This document shows positions 9,001-16,260 of a stretch of DNA of 64,000 nt, one piece after another. Under the pieces are notes generated by a model. The model was not told where the DNA came from, made no database searches, and saw only the letters and a program-made list of their open reading frames with translations. Position 1 is the stretch's first letter. The number at the start of each line of letters is the position of its first letter. The position numbers were made by a program, and so were the translations under genes. The stretch is from Kangiellaceae bacterium (GTDB lineage Bacteria; Pseudomonadota; Gammaproteobacteria; Enterobacterales; Kangiellaceae), in contig JAHRVB010000148.1 in the NCBI GenBank assembly GCA_019090895.1, forward strand, positions 1 to 64,000, written 5' to 3'.

Positions 9001-9206
9001 CAATTTTGATCACAACTTTAACCACTGTGGCAGGTCTATTCTCGCTCGCGATGGGATTTGGTGGCCACTCCTTAATTTGGGCGCCAGTAGCAACGGCAAT
9101 TGTTTGGGGATTAATCTTTTCGTCAATGCTAACTCTTTTTATCGTACCTGTGCTTTACCAGAGTTTTATGCAATATTCAAAGCGAAGACAGAAGTATAAA
9201 ACATAA
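6099..9206 (+). CDS. RND-family efflux pump, HAE1-type inner-membrane transporter
   Basis: A 1035-residue resistance-nodulation-division transporter, full length. It has the expected twelve membrane spans in two halves, each with a large periplasmic loop. The proton-relay Asp pair of TM4 is visible in GMLVDDAVVVVESI at about residues 396-409, and the second half has the matching GIVALAGIAVNASIVLIS at TM10. The pump expels drugs, dyes, bile-like or lipid compounds using the proton gradient, with the upstream adaptor and an outer-membrane channel. No TolC-like gene is present here, so the channel must be encoded elsewhere. The start overlaps the adaptor stop. A strong hairpin terminator follows directly. 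Confidence 0.93.
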   Translation: MWLKRLIENHVLTNLLFILVLFSGYVVYSDLPREQDPTVNFNWVQVTTFLAGASAQDVEQKVTDVLEESIEKIQDIKFVSSTSRESISSILVRFNDIGEDAFDKRIADLRREINNVEDQLPIEAERPDIFEITTANAFPTATVVVSGPAEDENLRRQGRNLEKDLARIKGVDRVQTTGLLDPELQIQFDIEKIQKLGISPVMIANSVRGFFQDTSAGTARIAQDQWLIRVQGTTADPEKLAAIPVVGSKKNTEIRLSDVASVVRARAKSDRLVRYQGRPAILLAVMKQESTNTLKLVQRIDEFVTKKNLNAAKIGVEFTLVDDQTLITRNALGIMQTNALYGLVLVFFVTWVFLGSKISILVTIGIPFTLAGTFICLHLLGQTLNTSVLLAIVISLGMLVDDAVVVVESINHKLHKGIKGVEAAWTGLTEVISPVTASVLTTIAAFLPLMLLPGILGKFMMVIPLVVTLALAISLIEAYWMLPGHILVSKINFDKKSKAEVYRSRFIHWIKIKYGFGLLRVMRYPKRTFAALFGLFILSIGALFSGVIKMDFFASDNIRLFYVNVEMPTTSSLQETMEKVLTVERETANNMLPGEIRSMVSYSGQMFTETEPLFAQNIGQVLVSLHPRDGDMRSVPQIVDEIRERVTQVVGPVNISFLKIAGGPPTSKAISVKVRGDEYSELRFATDQLTKFLNEDVNTHYLDIADDDSKGRFGLTLKLNTDVINRSGIAPDDVYRTIKMLIDGEVVSYLQNEGERIAIRLKSSASVANDFDNIDAVLGLSIPSPSGEYLPLSELVHATVEQVKGNFRHYNFKRTITLEANIDKDKTDTIAANQKLIDYWETIAADHPNVSLDFSGELDDIQESMDSMGTLFLFGIGLMYLILSTQFQSYFQPLMMLFTVPMAFIGVVLGLAVSGNPLSLFTLYGIVALAGIAVNASIVLISKANSNLDIGMSLVHSTFYAARRRVLPILITTLTTVAGLFSLAMGFGGHSLIWAPVATAIVWGLIFSSMLTLFIVPVLYQSFMQYSKRRQKYKT

Positions 9207-9232
9207 AAAGGAGCTCAATGAGCTCCTTTTTT
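9205..9232. terminator. Bidirectional Rho-independent terminator
   Basis: Arms AAAAAGGAGCTC (9205-9216) and GAGCTCCTTTTT (9220-9231) pair perfectly around a three-base loop, with A and T tracts on the two sides. The hairpin overlaps the end of the RND gene and lies 22 bases beyond the stop of the minus-strand spondin gene, so it can end transcription from both directions. Confidence 0.92.
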
Positions 9233-9253
9233 ATACGGTTAGTCGATTGAATA

Positions 9254-10102
9254 CTAACGCGTTCGTGAGACAATAATTTTCGATGTTGGGTTGTCCCATC
9301 GATGAGCTTCTGTCAGAACAGAGGTGGCAAGTCCCTCCATGCTTGGGTCACCCGCATTTGCATTGGTCGTCGCACCAGAGTGTATTCTGACTCGATCAAA
9401 GAGATCATCTCTCGTTGCGTCAAAACCAGCTGCCGCTCCACCACCGCCCGCAGCTCCCGCAGCGGGACCAGGCATTGTATCTGCGGTTTCTAGGTTGGCT
9501 TCTGTTCCCGAATCCCAGCTTGGCGCCATGAAAGATTTAGATTCTCCGACTTCCATATTGCTAATGTCCGCGGCATTTAAACCAGTAAAAGCATCGTTGG
9601 TATCAACCAGCATGGTTGCAATACTGAGGCGCAGATTGTCGGTATCTAACTCAGGTACTACTAACGTGGATACTTCACCCTTTGAGCGGCCTGGAATTGC
9701 TCCGCCGGTGGATATTGCATCTAGAAACTGAGTTTGGATAGAGGCTTCATCGATTATGAGCATTGGGTTTCCACCTTCAGCAAGTTGCTCTAATGCAACC
9801 GAAGCGCTTTGACCTTCCATAAACGTATTGTAACCAGGTTCATGCATAATTACCGCAGCGCCTGAAAATGTTTGGCTATAAGTTAAGTTTGTGATTTGAA
9901 CTGTATAGACCGCTGTATTGCCTGAAGTACCCGTTGCGCCGTCTTGCCCATCAGCACCATCTTGACCGTCTTGTCCATCGGCTCCGGCTTGACCTGCAGT
10001 TCCTTGAGGACCTGCTTGTCCTGTGTCCCCGTCGTCGGCACAACCGGTGGCTAGTGTGATCAGCAAACTGAGCAAACTAATTTTGAATAGATTGTTTTCC
10101 AT
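9254..10102 (-). CDS. Spondin-domain lipoprotein with collagen-like stretch
   Basis: An exported protein of about 282 residues. From the ATG at 10102 (AGGAG ribosome site 8 bases upstream) it begins with a lipoprotein signal ending LATGC. A collagen-like run of Gly-x-y triplets follows (GQAGPQGTAGQAGADGQDG and onward, about 12 triplets), then a Spondin_N-type beta-sandwich with TNDAFTGL, DSGTEAN, RVRIHSG and the closing AHRWDNP. The frame is open 22 codons further upstream, but that part would run into the neighbouring gene and lacks a ribosome site. The spondin domain is known from animal matrix proteins and many secreted bacterial proteins of unknown role; adhesion or surface display is a guess. 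It pairs with the paralogue upstream. Confidence 0.85.
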   Translation of the reverse strand: MENNLFKISLLSLLITLATGCADDGDTGQAGPQGTAGQAGADGQDGQDGADGQDGATGTSGNTAVYTVQITNLTYSQTFSGAAVIMHEPGYNTFMEGQSASVALEQLAEGGNPMLIIDEASIQTQFLDAISTGGAIPGRSKGEVSTLVVPELDTDNLRLSIATMLVDTNDAFTGLNAADISNMEVGESKSFMAPSWDSGTEANLETADTMPGPAAGAAGGGGAAAGFDATRDDLFDRVRIHSGATTNANAGDPSMEGLATSVLTEAHRWDNPTSKIIVSRTR

Positions 10103-10119
10103 TTTTTCGCTCCTGTTGT

Positions 10120-10953
10120 TTATGGTGCTGGTACAGTGATTGTTACGCGAGCTACTGGATTTAACCAACGATGAGCTGTTGATTGTAGATCACTTGCGCC
10201 AGCTGTTAGATCGGTATCGCCTAAAATATTTCGGTGTATGTGGACAGGACCATCAGTACCATCCACCACTTCATTTGCCCCTATTGCATTACCATCTTGG
10301 TCAAAGCCGACGGTTACAGCAACACCCGTTCCGCCGGTGCCAAGAGGAACAGTTGAAGCCCCTACACCAGCAACACCAGGAAGGCCATAACCGCCAAGTG
10401 CTGCACCGCCTTGCTCTACTATGTCTGTCCTTGTGCTATTTAGCTCATCGTTAAGCTCTGTTCCTGCATCATAGGCATGTAAAACGTAGGTGTAAGTACC
10501 GGGCTCGATTGGGATTACAATGCTATCTAATCCTGCAAATGCGTCATTAGTAGGGATTAACATTGTTAATAGTGATAAATAAGTTTTGTCCATTGTGTCA
10601 AATGGATAACTTAAAGTCGTCGACGGTGTGACAAGCCCACCAAATCGGTGCCAAGTATTCGTTGTATTATCGTTGTCTGTTGGTCCTAACATCCACTCGA
10701 AGTTTTGTCCTGCCGAGTCTGCTGATTGTGCGTCGTCAATAACACCGGCTTCTGCTAACCATGCTAAAGGCGTTGATGCCTCTACACCTGGTTCAAATAG
10801 ATCGATCGTGTTGTCGTGTGCGACTACCAAGCGAGGGGTGAAACTCATCGCGTGGGTTAAATTAGTTATGCTGATATCTATGATTTCTGCACTTGCGGTG
10901 TTCCAAGTAGCCGCTGTTAATAGAGCTATGGAAGCGAGTTGTCGTTTGTTCAT
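10120..10953 (-). CDS. Secreted spondin-domain protein
   Basis: A 277-residue protein with a classical signal peptide (MNKRQLASIALLTAATWNTA, cleavage probably after ASA near residue 22) and one spondin domain. It shares with the next gene the blocks ITNLTHAMSFTP, TNDAFAGLDSI, AYDAGTELND, VHIHRN and AHRWLNP, so the two are diverged tandem paralogues, 17 bases apart and clearly co-transcribed. A glycine/valine-rich insert (GGYGLPGVAGVGASTVPLG) interrupts the domain. AGGA lies upstream of the ATG at 10953. The protein is probably released or held at the cell surface. No function is known for bacterial members; the pairing suggests a matrix or adhesion role, which is inference only. Confidence 0.82.
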   Translation of the reverse strand: MNKRQLASIALLTAATWNTASAEIIDISITNLTHAMSFTPRLVVAHDNTIDLFEPGVEASTPLAWLAEAGVIDDAQSADSAGQNFEWMLGPTDNDNTTNTWHRFGGLVTPSTTLSYPFDTMDKTYLSLLTMLIPTNDAFAGLDSIVIPIEPGTYTYVLHAYDAGTELNDELNSTRTDIVEQGGAALGGYGLPGVAGVGASTVPLGTGGTGVAVTVGFDQDGNAIGANEVVDGTDGPVHIHRNILGDTDLTAGASDLQSTAHRWLNPVARVTITVPAP

Positions 10954-11274
10954 GTATTGGGTCCTTTTTGTTTATGTTATCGAACGTAGTTTTATCGATT
11001 GATTTGAGTGGATTAAATCGAATAGCCAATTTAGTTTCTAAATCTCACAGATACATCACAAGGAGCTCACAAATTAGTCAACAGTCTGTCTCGGACTTGT
11101 GACATTTTACAAATTGATAAATGAAACATCTCACAAAACAAAGTTACAAGCAGAGAGGACAAATGCTTACAATAATTAAAGTGATAGTCTCTTTGTTGAG
11201 ACCCTGGGAATTGAGATACTGGTTTCGAACGAACCGATAACGGATATTCAATGGTTAATTAAAAGGACTTTGTT
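10954..11274. other. Divergent spacer between spondin pair and DNA ligase
   Basis: This 321-base stretch holds the ribosome sites of both flanking genes (AGGA before each) and must hold both promoters. I find no convincing -35/-10 pair. GGTTTCG facing CGAACC near 11221-11234 is a weak imperfect inverted repeat. No small gene or RNA is recognisable. Confidence 0.4.
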
Positions 11275-12189
11275 ATGAGAAAAATTAAGCACTATATATT
11301 TACCGTGGTAGCAGGTCTTGTTAATTCTGCCTGTTCTGCGTCGGAACAATGGACCCTTAAAAGTGATGTATTGAACCTCCAGCTCTCAACTTCACCAAAG
11401 GCGCACCAAGAAAGGCTAGCATTGCCCGGAATATTACTCGCGACTAATTACAATTCGACGGTTGACGTCAAACGATTCTATGTCAGTGAAAAACTGGATG
11501 GTGTGCGCGCTTATTGGAATGGTACAAATTTGTTGACTCGTACTGGTAGAGTTATTCATGCACCAGCTTGGTTTTTGCGGAGGCTACCGTCAGAGGAACT
11601 TGATGGTGAATTATGGATCGACCGACAAAAATTTGACTTAGTGTCTGGAATTATTAGAAGGAAAACAGCAAAGGATGAAGACTGGAGACAAGTAAAATAT
11701 ATGGTGTTTGATCAACCTGATAGAAGAAAGACATACACTCAAAGAGTAAAGTATCTGCAACAATTAATTTCAACAAGCAACTTTAGTAATTTAAAGTTCG
11801 TCCACCAATATAGCATTAATTCAAACGACGAGTTGCAACAGTTTTTATCCGACGTAGTTTCCAAAAATGGTGAAGGTGTAATGCTGCACCGTAAAGATTC
11901 TACCTACAAAGGATATCGGCATACCGACTTGCAAAAATTGAAACCGTATGATGACGCTGAAGCTACAGTCCTCAGACACATTGAAGGTCATGGTAAATAT
12001 AAAGGCCTTATGGGAGCTGTTGAAGTCATATCAGAGGACGGAATAAAGTTTAAAATAGGAAGTGGTTTCACGCGAGAGCAGCGAAAACATCCCCCTCCAA
12101 TAAAGAGCACGATTACTTATCGCTATCGAGGACTAACCAAAAATAGCGTACCGCGTTTTGCGACGTTCTTAAGAATGAAAACCGATTGA
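11275..12189 (+). CDS. Exported ATP-dependent DNA ligase (LigE type)
   Basis: A 304-residue minimal ATP-dependent DNA ligase. The nucleotidyltransferase motif I, SEKLDGVRAYW, puts the adenylated lysine at K73. Motifs ELDGELWIDR (III), KNGEGVMLHR (IV) and DLQKLKPYDDAE (V) follow, then a short OB domain with KFKIGSGFTREQRKHPPP. An N-terminal signal peptide (about residues 1-22, ending ACSA) marks it as the periplasmic LigE/Lig B type of Gram-negative bacteria, thought to seal nicks in DNA outside the cytoplasm, possibly during uptake or in biofilm matrix. AAGGA precedes the ATG. It stands alone beside the exported spondin pair. Enzyme call firm; periplasmic role is family knowledge. Confidence 0.9.
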   Translation: MRKIKHYIFTVVAGLVNSACSASEQWTLKSDVLNLQLSTSPKAHQERLALPGILLATNYNSTVDVKRFYVSEKLDGVRAYWNGTNLLTRTGRVIHAPAWFLRRLPSEELDGELWIDRQKFDLVSGIIRRKTAKDEDWRQVKYMVFDQPDRRKTYTQRVKYLQQLISTSNFSNLKFVHQYSINSNDELQQFLSDVVSKNGEGVMLHRKDSTYKGYRHTDLQKLKPYDDAEATVLRHIEGHGKYKGLMGAVEVISEDGIKFKIGSGFTREQRKHPPPIKSTITYRYRGLTKNSVPRFATFLRMKTD

Positions 12190-12233
12190 TTTTAAATCCA
12201 GAATAAATTTAAAACGACGCCAATTCCCAAAAG

Positions 12234-13385
12234 TTAACAGTTACTTATTTTCAAAGTTTCTGGAGCAACGGCAACACAGTTTCGACCTTTATCCTTGGCC
12301 AAGTAAACGCCTTTGTCAGCTTGGCTGATCAAATAATTTTGGACTTGCTCGTAGGTCATTGAAGCTTTATTTGCACTCCAAGTGCTTACTCCAATAGATA
12401 CGGTTATCTTAAAAGCTTGATTCAGATCGTTAGCGATAGAAATCTGAGAAATTTCCTGCCGAATTCTCTCAGCGATTTCGAGTGCTTGTTTTTGACTCGT
12501 ATCGGGAAGCAATATTGTAAACTCTTCTCCACCGAATCGAGCGAACACGTCTGACTTTCTGAGTAATGGCATAATCGTTGTTGCAACGGATTGGAGCGCT
12601 CTGTCTCCGGTCAAGTGACCATGTGAATCATTAACTTCCTTGAAATGGTCCAGATCCATAAATAAACAGCTTATCGGAGACTCTGAGCGAGATGAACGAG
12701 CTATTTCTTTGGTAAGGGATTGGATGAAATATCGTCTATTTTTAGTTCGGGTTAATAGATCGACAAGGCTCAATAGCTTAAATTGTTCTTGAGTGACTGC
12801 ATTTTCAATACAAATACTAATGATTGAACCAAAGTGTTGCAGGAAGCTGGTTGCTAATCCGGGTACAAAGCGTTGTTTGTTATGGCTGCCAAAATGAATG
12901 CTTCCAATCAGTGTGTTTTCTCTTATAAGTGGCAACAAAGCAACACTATAGGCTTTTTTCGAGCTGAAGGAGAATAATTGATTTATGAGCTCTTGATCTT
13001 GGCTCAACAAAATATCTTGGTTTCCTTGATAAATTTCATTCAGAGTCGATTCGCTTTTATGATAACTCAGGTTTTCGTAATCTAGGTCGCCATAAATATC
13101 ATGAATAAGTCGCTGGATTTCGTCATTTGAGTCGATAAGATGTAGTTCGACAATTTCTAGATCTAACTTCTGACTTAGTTCAACGAGTAATTTTTCAAAT
13201 AAACCTGTGAGCGAGGTTGATTGCAACAAGTGTAATTCGAGTTGGTAAAACTTTTCCTGAGTGATTTGATTCTGTTTTGCCTTGTTAATCAAATTGTTGA
13301 GGGTCGCACTTAGCTCTCGATTATGCCTTTCCTGCTCCTTTATCGGGATTGAAGTGGTCGTTTGATTGTATCGCTTATTTTCCAT
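12234..13385 (-). CDS. Diguanylate cyclase with N-terminal DUF484/GAF-like domain
   Basis: A 383-residue GGDEF protein that makes c-di-GMP from two GTP. Residues about 41-205 form a DUF484/GAF-like sensory domain after a short coiled-coil start. The GGDEF domain (about 208-372) is intact, with active-site GGEEF at 285-289, DLDHFKEVND for metal binding and the product-inhibition I-site RKSD at 276-279, five residues before the active site. No membrane spans or signal peptide, so it is cytoplasmic. Divergent from the small DRR-rich gene. It may supply c-di-GMP in opposition to flagellar motility encoded later in the window, but no direct link is seen. Confidence 0.9.
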   Translation of the reverse strand: MENKRYNQTTTSIPIKEQERHNRELSATLNNLINKAKQNQITQEKFYQLELHLLQSTSLTGLFEKLLVELSQKLDLEIVELHLIDSNDEIQRLIHDIYGDLDYENLSYHKSESTLNEIYQGNQDILLSQDQELINQLFSFSSKKAYSVALLPLIRENTLIGSIHFGSHNKQRFVPGLATSFLQHFGSIISICIENAVTQEQFKLLSLVDLLTRTKNRRYFIQSLTKEIARSSRSESPISCLFMDLDHFKEVNDSHGHLTGDRALQSVATTIMPLLRKSDVFARFGGEEFTILLPDTSQKQALEIAERIRQEISQISIANDLNQAFKITVSIGVSTWSANKASMTYEQVQNYLISQADKGVYLAKDKGRNCVAVAPETLKISNC

Positions 13386-13457
13386 ATATTTAGTTTAAAT
13401 TAAGAGCTTGGTAACAAGTGTGGCACATTTACTAAAAAAATCCGTTTATTTGAACTG

Positions 13458-13486
13458 TTTCACAAAAAATATGTGAACCGTATAAT
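13458..13486 (+). promoter_or_regulatory. Promoter with inverted repeat before the DRR-rich gene
   Basis: TTTCAC (13458-13463), a 17-base spacer and a consensus TATAAT (13481-13486) form a plus-strand promoter. An inverted repeat TTCACA-N7-TGTGAA (13459-13464 and 13472-13477) overlaps the -35 box and spacer, so a repressor could act there. The half-sites are oriented opposite to a CRP site. The leader to the gene at 13629 would be about 135 bases. Confidence 0.55.
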
Positions 13487-13628
13487 AATTAAGCAAATCC
13501 TTGTTAGCGACCTATACTTTAACTAGTTAAGTAAATTAATAAAATATTGGCATGTATCGCGATTTGAGAAATCAAGCAATATCAATCGTTTGCATGCTGA
13601 TAGTTGATCATATAGAAGGTTTTAGTAA

Positions 13629-13838
13629 GTGACTAGTAATTTAAAAGAAGATGTACAATGGTCCTCAGAGCACGAAATTAGAAGTACCGATGACCGCCGT
13701 GAAAGTATCGACCGTCGCCAGTATAAGGGTCGGAGTATCACTGTGCCCGATATGCGAGCGGGGGCAGAACGGCGAGTTGAAGGCGATCGTAGAAATAAAG
13801 TTCGATTGACCATTACTGGGCGAGCGATGGATATTTAA
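13629..13838 (+). CDS. Small arginine-rich protein with DRR repeats
   Basis: A 69-residue protein starting with GTG at 13629, with GAAGG nine bases upstream and a consensus promoter further up. It repeats a DRR motif (DDRRESIDRR at about 21-30, ERRVEGDRR at about 47-55) and ends RLTITGRAMDI. I know similar short DRR-rich proteins from gammaproteobacteria, but no function for them. No signal peptide or membrane span. Two reading frames on the opposite strand overlap it but lack ribosome sites. The basic repeats could bind nucleic acid or c-di-GMP, as RxxxR motifs do in PilZ proteins, but that is only a thought prompted by the neighbouring GGDEF gene. Confidence 0.55.
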   Translation: MTSNLKEDVQWSSEHEIRSTDDRRESIDRRQYKGRSITVPDMRAGAERRVEGDRRNKVRLTITGRAMDI

Positions 13839-14114
13839 CGATTTTAACGGACGACTACTCATCAGCTAATCCTCTTCGATTCCGCGTAAATTCATCTCGG
13901 CTTGATTTATTCCTTAGGCTATTACCCTCTCAAACAAATACTACTTGCATAACTGGTGCTTGTTTTGTTAGTATAACTCCGTTGAGGATAACCAGCCATT
14001 GGCTCCAGATCACCAAGTTCGACTAGTATTTTGACGCCTTACTTATTATCGGTAAGCACGAGTCTGATTATCAGTCGCTTTTTAATCCGGGACATTTTTT
14101 CTCCACAAGAAAGT
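13839..14114. other. Spacer with no recognisable content
   Basis: No gene, RNA or clear promoter is visible. Together with the doubtful gene at 14115-14405 and the palindrome behind it, this makes a stretch of about 740 bases before rmuC that is poorly explained. Confidence 0.4.
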
Positions 14115-14405
14115 TTATTGCCACTGGGTTGGCTCCGATTTGGTTGTTTTCACCGCTGATTGTTTGATCGCAGGGGTGTGATAATGGAGCTCCGTCTGAT
14201 TCACTCTTGGATGACCAAATTTATGGTCATGATTAGTAGTCGGATTACCAAGGATGCGGAATTGCCATGGAGGCCAGTTTGTTAAGATGATAATTCTGTT
14301 AAGGATGATGGAACTGTTGTCTTTTATAACTGAAAGCTCAATTTTCAAATAATCAGCAGTGGTTATGGTTATCTTCAACACTAATATTTTATTGAATATT
14401 TTCAT
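14115..14405 (-). CDS. Hypothetical protein, doubtful
   Basis: A possible 96-residue protein of no family I recognise. In its favour, the ATG at 14405 is preceded by AGGAG, and a large palindrome (14431-14459) stands where a promoter or operator would be. The first 45 residues are rich in Ile/Lys/Thr; the second half is rich in His, Thr and Pro (NHDHKFGHPRVNQ). There is no clear signal peptide or membrane span, and amino-acid use is unlike the neighbours. It could equally be chance reading frame in a non-coding region. Confidence 0.3.
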   Translation of the reverse strand: MKIFNKILVLKITITTADYLKIELSVIKDNSSIILNRIIILTNWPPWQFRILGNPTTNHDHKFGHPRVNQTELHYHTPAIKQSAVKTTKSEPTQWQ

Positions 14406-14430
14406 TTTCTCCTGATGCGTTCAAAGTAGA

Positions 14431-14459
14431 GAATAAGATACTGATTCAGTATCTTATTC
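14431..14459. repeat. Perfect 29-bp palindrome
   Basis: Arms GAATAAGATACTGA (14431-14444) and TCAGTATCTTATTC (14446-14459) are perfect reverse complements around one central T. There is no T tract, so it is not a normal terminator. A smaller inverted repeat AGATAG-N6-CTATCT (14472-14489) follows. It lies 25 bases upstream of the doubtful minus-strand gene and upstream of rmuC; an operator for one of them is the likeliest reading. Confidence 0.8.
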
Positions 14460-14579
14460 GTTAGAAACGCAAGATAGAGTGAACTATCTATGTGCATTAA
14501 CCAAGTGGCTTAAACTAATTTGATCGCCGAATCATGTTACTATCTGATTCTACTCTTGTTCAGCAGATATCTTTTATTT

Positions 14580-16073
14580 ATGGAACACTTAATCCAGCTT
14601 TCGCCATTTTTAGTTGTCGCCAATTCGATGCTATTGGTGGTACTGTTGATCGCCAATTTTAGTCAGAAAAGCACTCATCAAGAAGAGACAATAGTTGAGG
14701 ATAATGCTCGTCTCGCGGAATTAATTAAGCAACTAGTTAACGAAAATCAACGACATTTGGATGATAAGTTGGGACGTGGTCAAAGCCAAGTTTTCGAACT
14801 TATTTCCAATGATAGAGACAAACAGCTCGCTTCCCTTGAAAGCCTAAAACTTAATTTGGAACAACGGTTTGCCACATCGCAGTCAGCACTTAGTGAGAAT
14901 GTCCAATCATTTAAAGTCAATATGGTCGAGAAATTTGAACAACTGAAACGTGACAGCTACCAATCTTTGCAGGCTGGTCACGAACAGTTGACGGCAACCG
15001 TTAATCAATTCGGTGAGAAAATAACAATAAACATGCAATCCCATCAAACTTTGATGACTGAGATGATTGCTGAAAATATTAGAAAAGGCATTAAGGACGT
15101 AAGATTAGATCTAGACCGTAGTCTCAAGCAACAGAGTGAAACTACCAGCAAGAGTATTGCAAATTTAACGGAATCTACGGACAACCGCTTAAAAGAAATA
15201 AGTGGTCAAGTCGAGAAGCGGTTAACTGACGGATTTGAAAAGACCAATCAGACTTTTAATGATGTTATCAAACGATTAGCACTGATAGACGATGCTCAAA
15301 AGAAAATAACCGAATTGTCGAACAATGTTGTTAGCCTCCAGGAAATTTTGAATGATAAACGTTCAAGAGGAGCATTTGGTGAAGTTCAATTACAATCTTT
15401 GGTTAGCAATATTATACCTGATGCTCATTACTCAATGCAGAGTAAACTGTCAAATGATAAGGTGGCGGATTGCATTTTAACGCTACCGGAGCCGACAGGG
15501 AAAATCGCAATTGATGCGAAGTTTCCTCTCGAAAGCTATAAACGTATGACAGATGTGAAAGTTGCCGATGTTGATAGAAAAGAAGCTTCGAAACAATTTG
15601 CTAGAGATATAAAAAAGCACATATCAGATATTTCTTCGAAATACATTATTCCACCGGAAACCTCAGATGGAGCAGTAATGTTTATTCCCGCTGAGAGCGT
15701 CTTTGCTGAAATACATGGCCATTATCCTGAGTTAGTCGAATTTGCGTATAAATCGAAAGTATGGATGGTCTCTCCAACCACGTTGATGGCGATATTAACG
15801 ACTGCTTCGGCTGTCATAAAAGACGAGAAAACACGCAAACAAGTCCATATTATAAAGGAGCATTTGGCGGCTCTTGGGAAAGATTTTATACGCTTTCAAG
15901 GTCGAATGGATAAACTATCTTCGCACATTGGACAAGTGAGCAAAGACGTTGATTTAGTTCATACTTCAGCTAAAAAAATAACATCTCGATTTGAGAAAAT
16001 CGAACGCGTTGACCTATCTCATGAACAACAACTCATCACCGAAGGTTTAGCTGATACTGAAATAGAACCATAA
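14580..16073 (+). CDS. rmuC: DNA recombination protein RmuC
   Basis: A protein of 497 residues from the ATG at 14580. A single membrane span near the N-terminus is followed by a long coiled coil (to about residue 260) and the conserved RmuC nuclease-like domain with GAFGEVQLQSLV, IAIDAKFPLESYKRM, VMFIPAESVFAEIHGHYPEL and VWMVSPTTLMAILTTA. RmuC limits inversion events at short inverted repeats in E. coli and belongs to a restriction-endonuclease-like fold. An in-frame TTG at 14520 would add 20 hydrophobic residues; neither start has a strong ribosome site, and the ATG gives the usual N-terminus. It is not in an obvious operon. Confidence 0.92.
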   Translation: MEHLIQLSPFLVVANSMLLVVLLIANFSQKSTHQEETIVEDNARLAELIKQLVNENQRHLDDKLGRGQSQVFELISNDRDKQLASLESLKLNLEQRFATSQSALSENVQSFKVNMVEKFEQLKRDSYQSLQAGHEQLTATVNQFGEKITINMQSHQTLMTEMIAENIRKGIKDVRLDLDRSLKQQSETTSKSIANLTESTDNRLKEISGQVEKRLTDGFEKTNQTFNDVIKRLALIDDAQKKITELSNNVVSLQEILNDKRSRGAFGEVQLQSLVSNIIPDAHYSMQSKLSNDKVADCILTLPEPTGKIAIDAKFPLESYKRMTDVKVADVDRKEASKQFARDIKKHISDISSKYIIPPETSDGAVMFIPAESVFAEIHGHYPELVEFAYKSKVWMVSPTTLMAILTTASAVIKDEKTRKQVHIIKEHLAALGKDFIRFQGRMDKLSSHIGQVSKDVDLVHTSAKKITSRFEKIERVDLSHEQQLITEGLADTEIEP

Positions 16074-16260
16074 GTTAAAATATCCTACTAGCCTCTCATT
16101 GAGGTAGAGTCCGTATTTGTGCGTGCTAGAGCTAAACTACATAAGTCGAATTGTTTCTTATAATAATCGATTAAATAAGCGAGTTTGAGCAAAATAAATT
16201 AGGTCATATATTGAGAACTGAGCTATATATTAACTACTAATAGTTAATGAGGTCAGTCGA

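Noticed and set aside
9324-9731. 135-codon plus-strand reading frame inside the collagen/spondin lipoprotein gene
   Set aside because: It mirrors the Gly/Ala-rich coding sequence on the opposite strand, has no ribosome site, and the minus-strand gene has domain and signal evidence.
13459-13477. CRP-like site before the DRR-rich gene
   Set aside because: The half-sites read TCACA-N7-TGTGA, the reverse orientation and wrong spacing for CRP (TGTGA-N6-TCACA).
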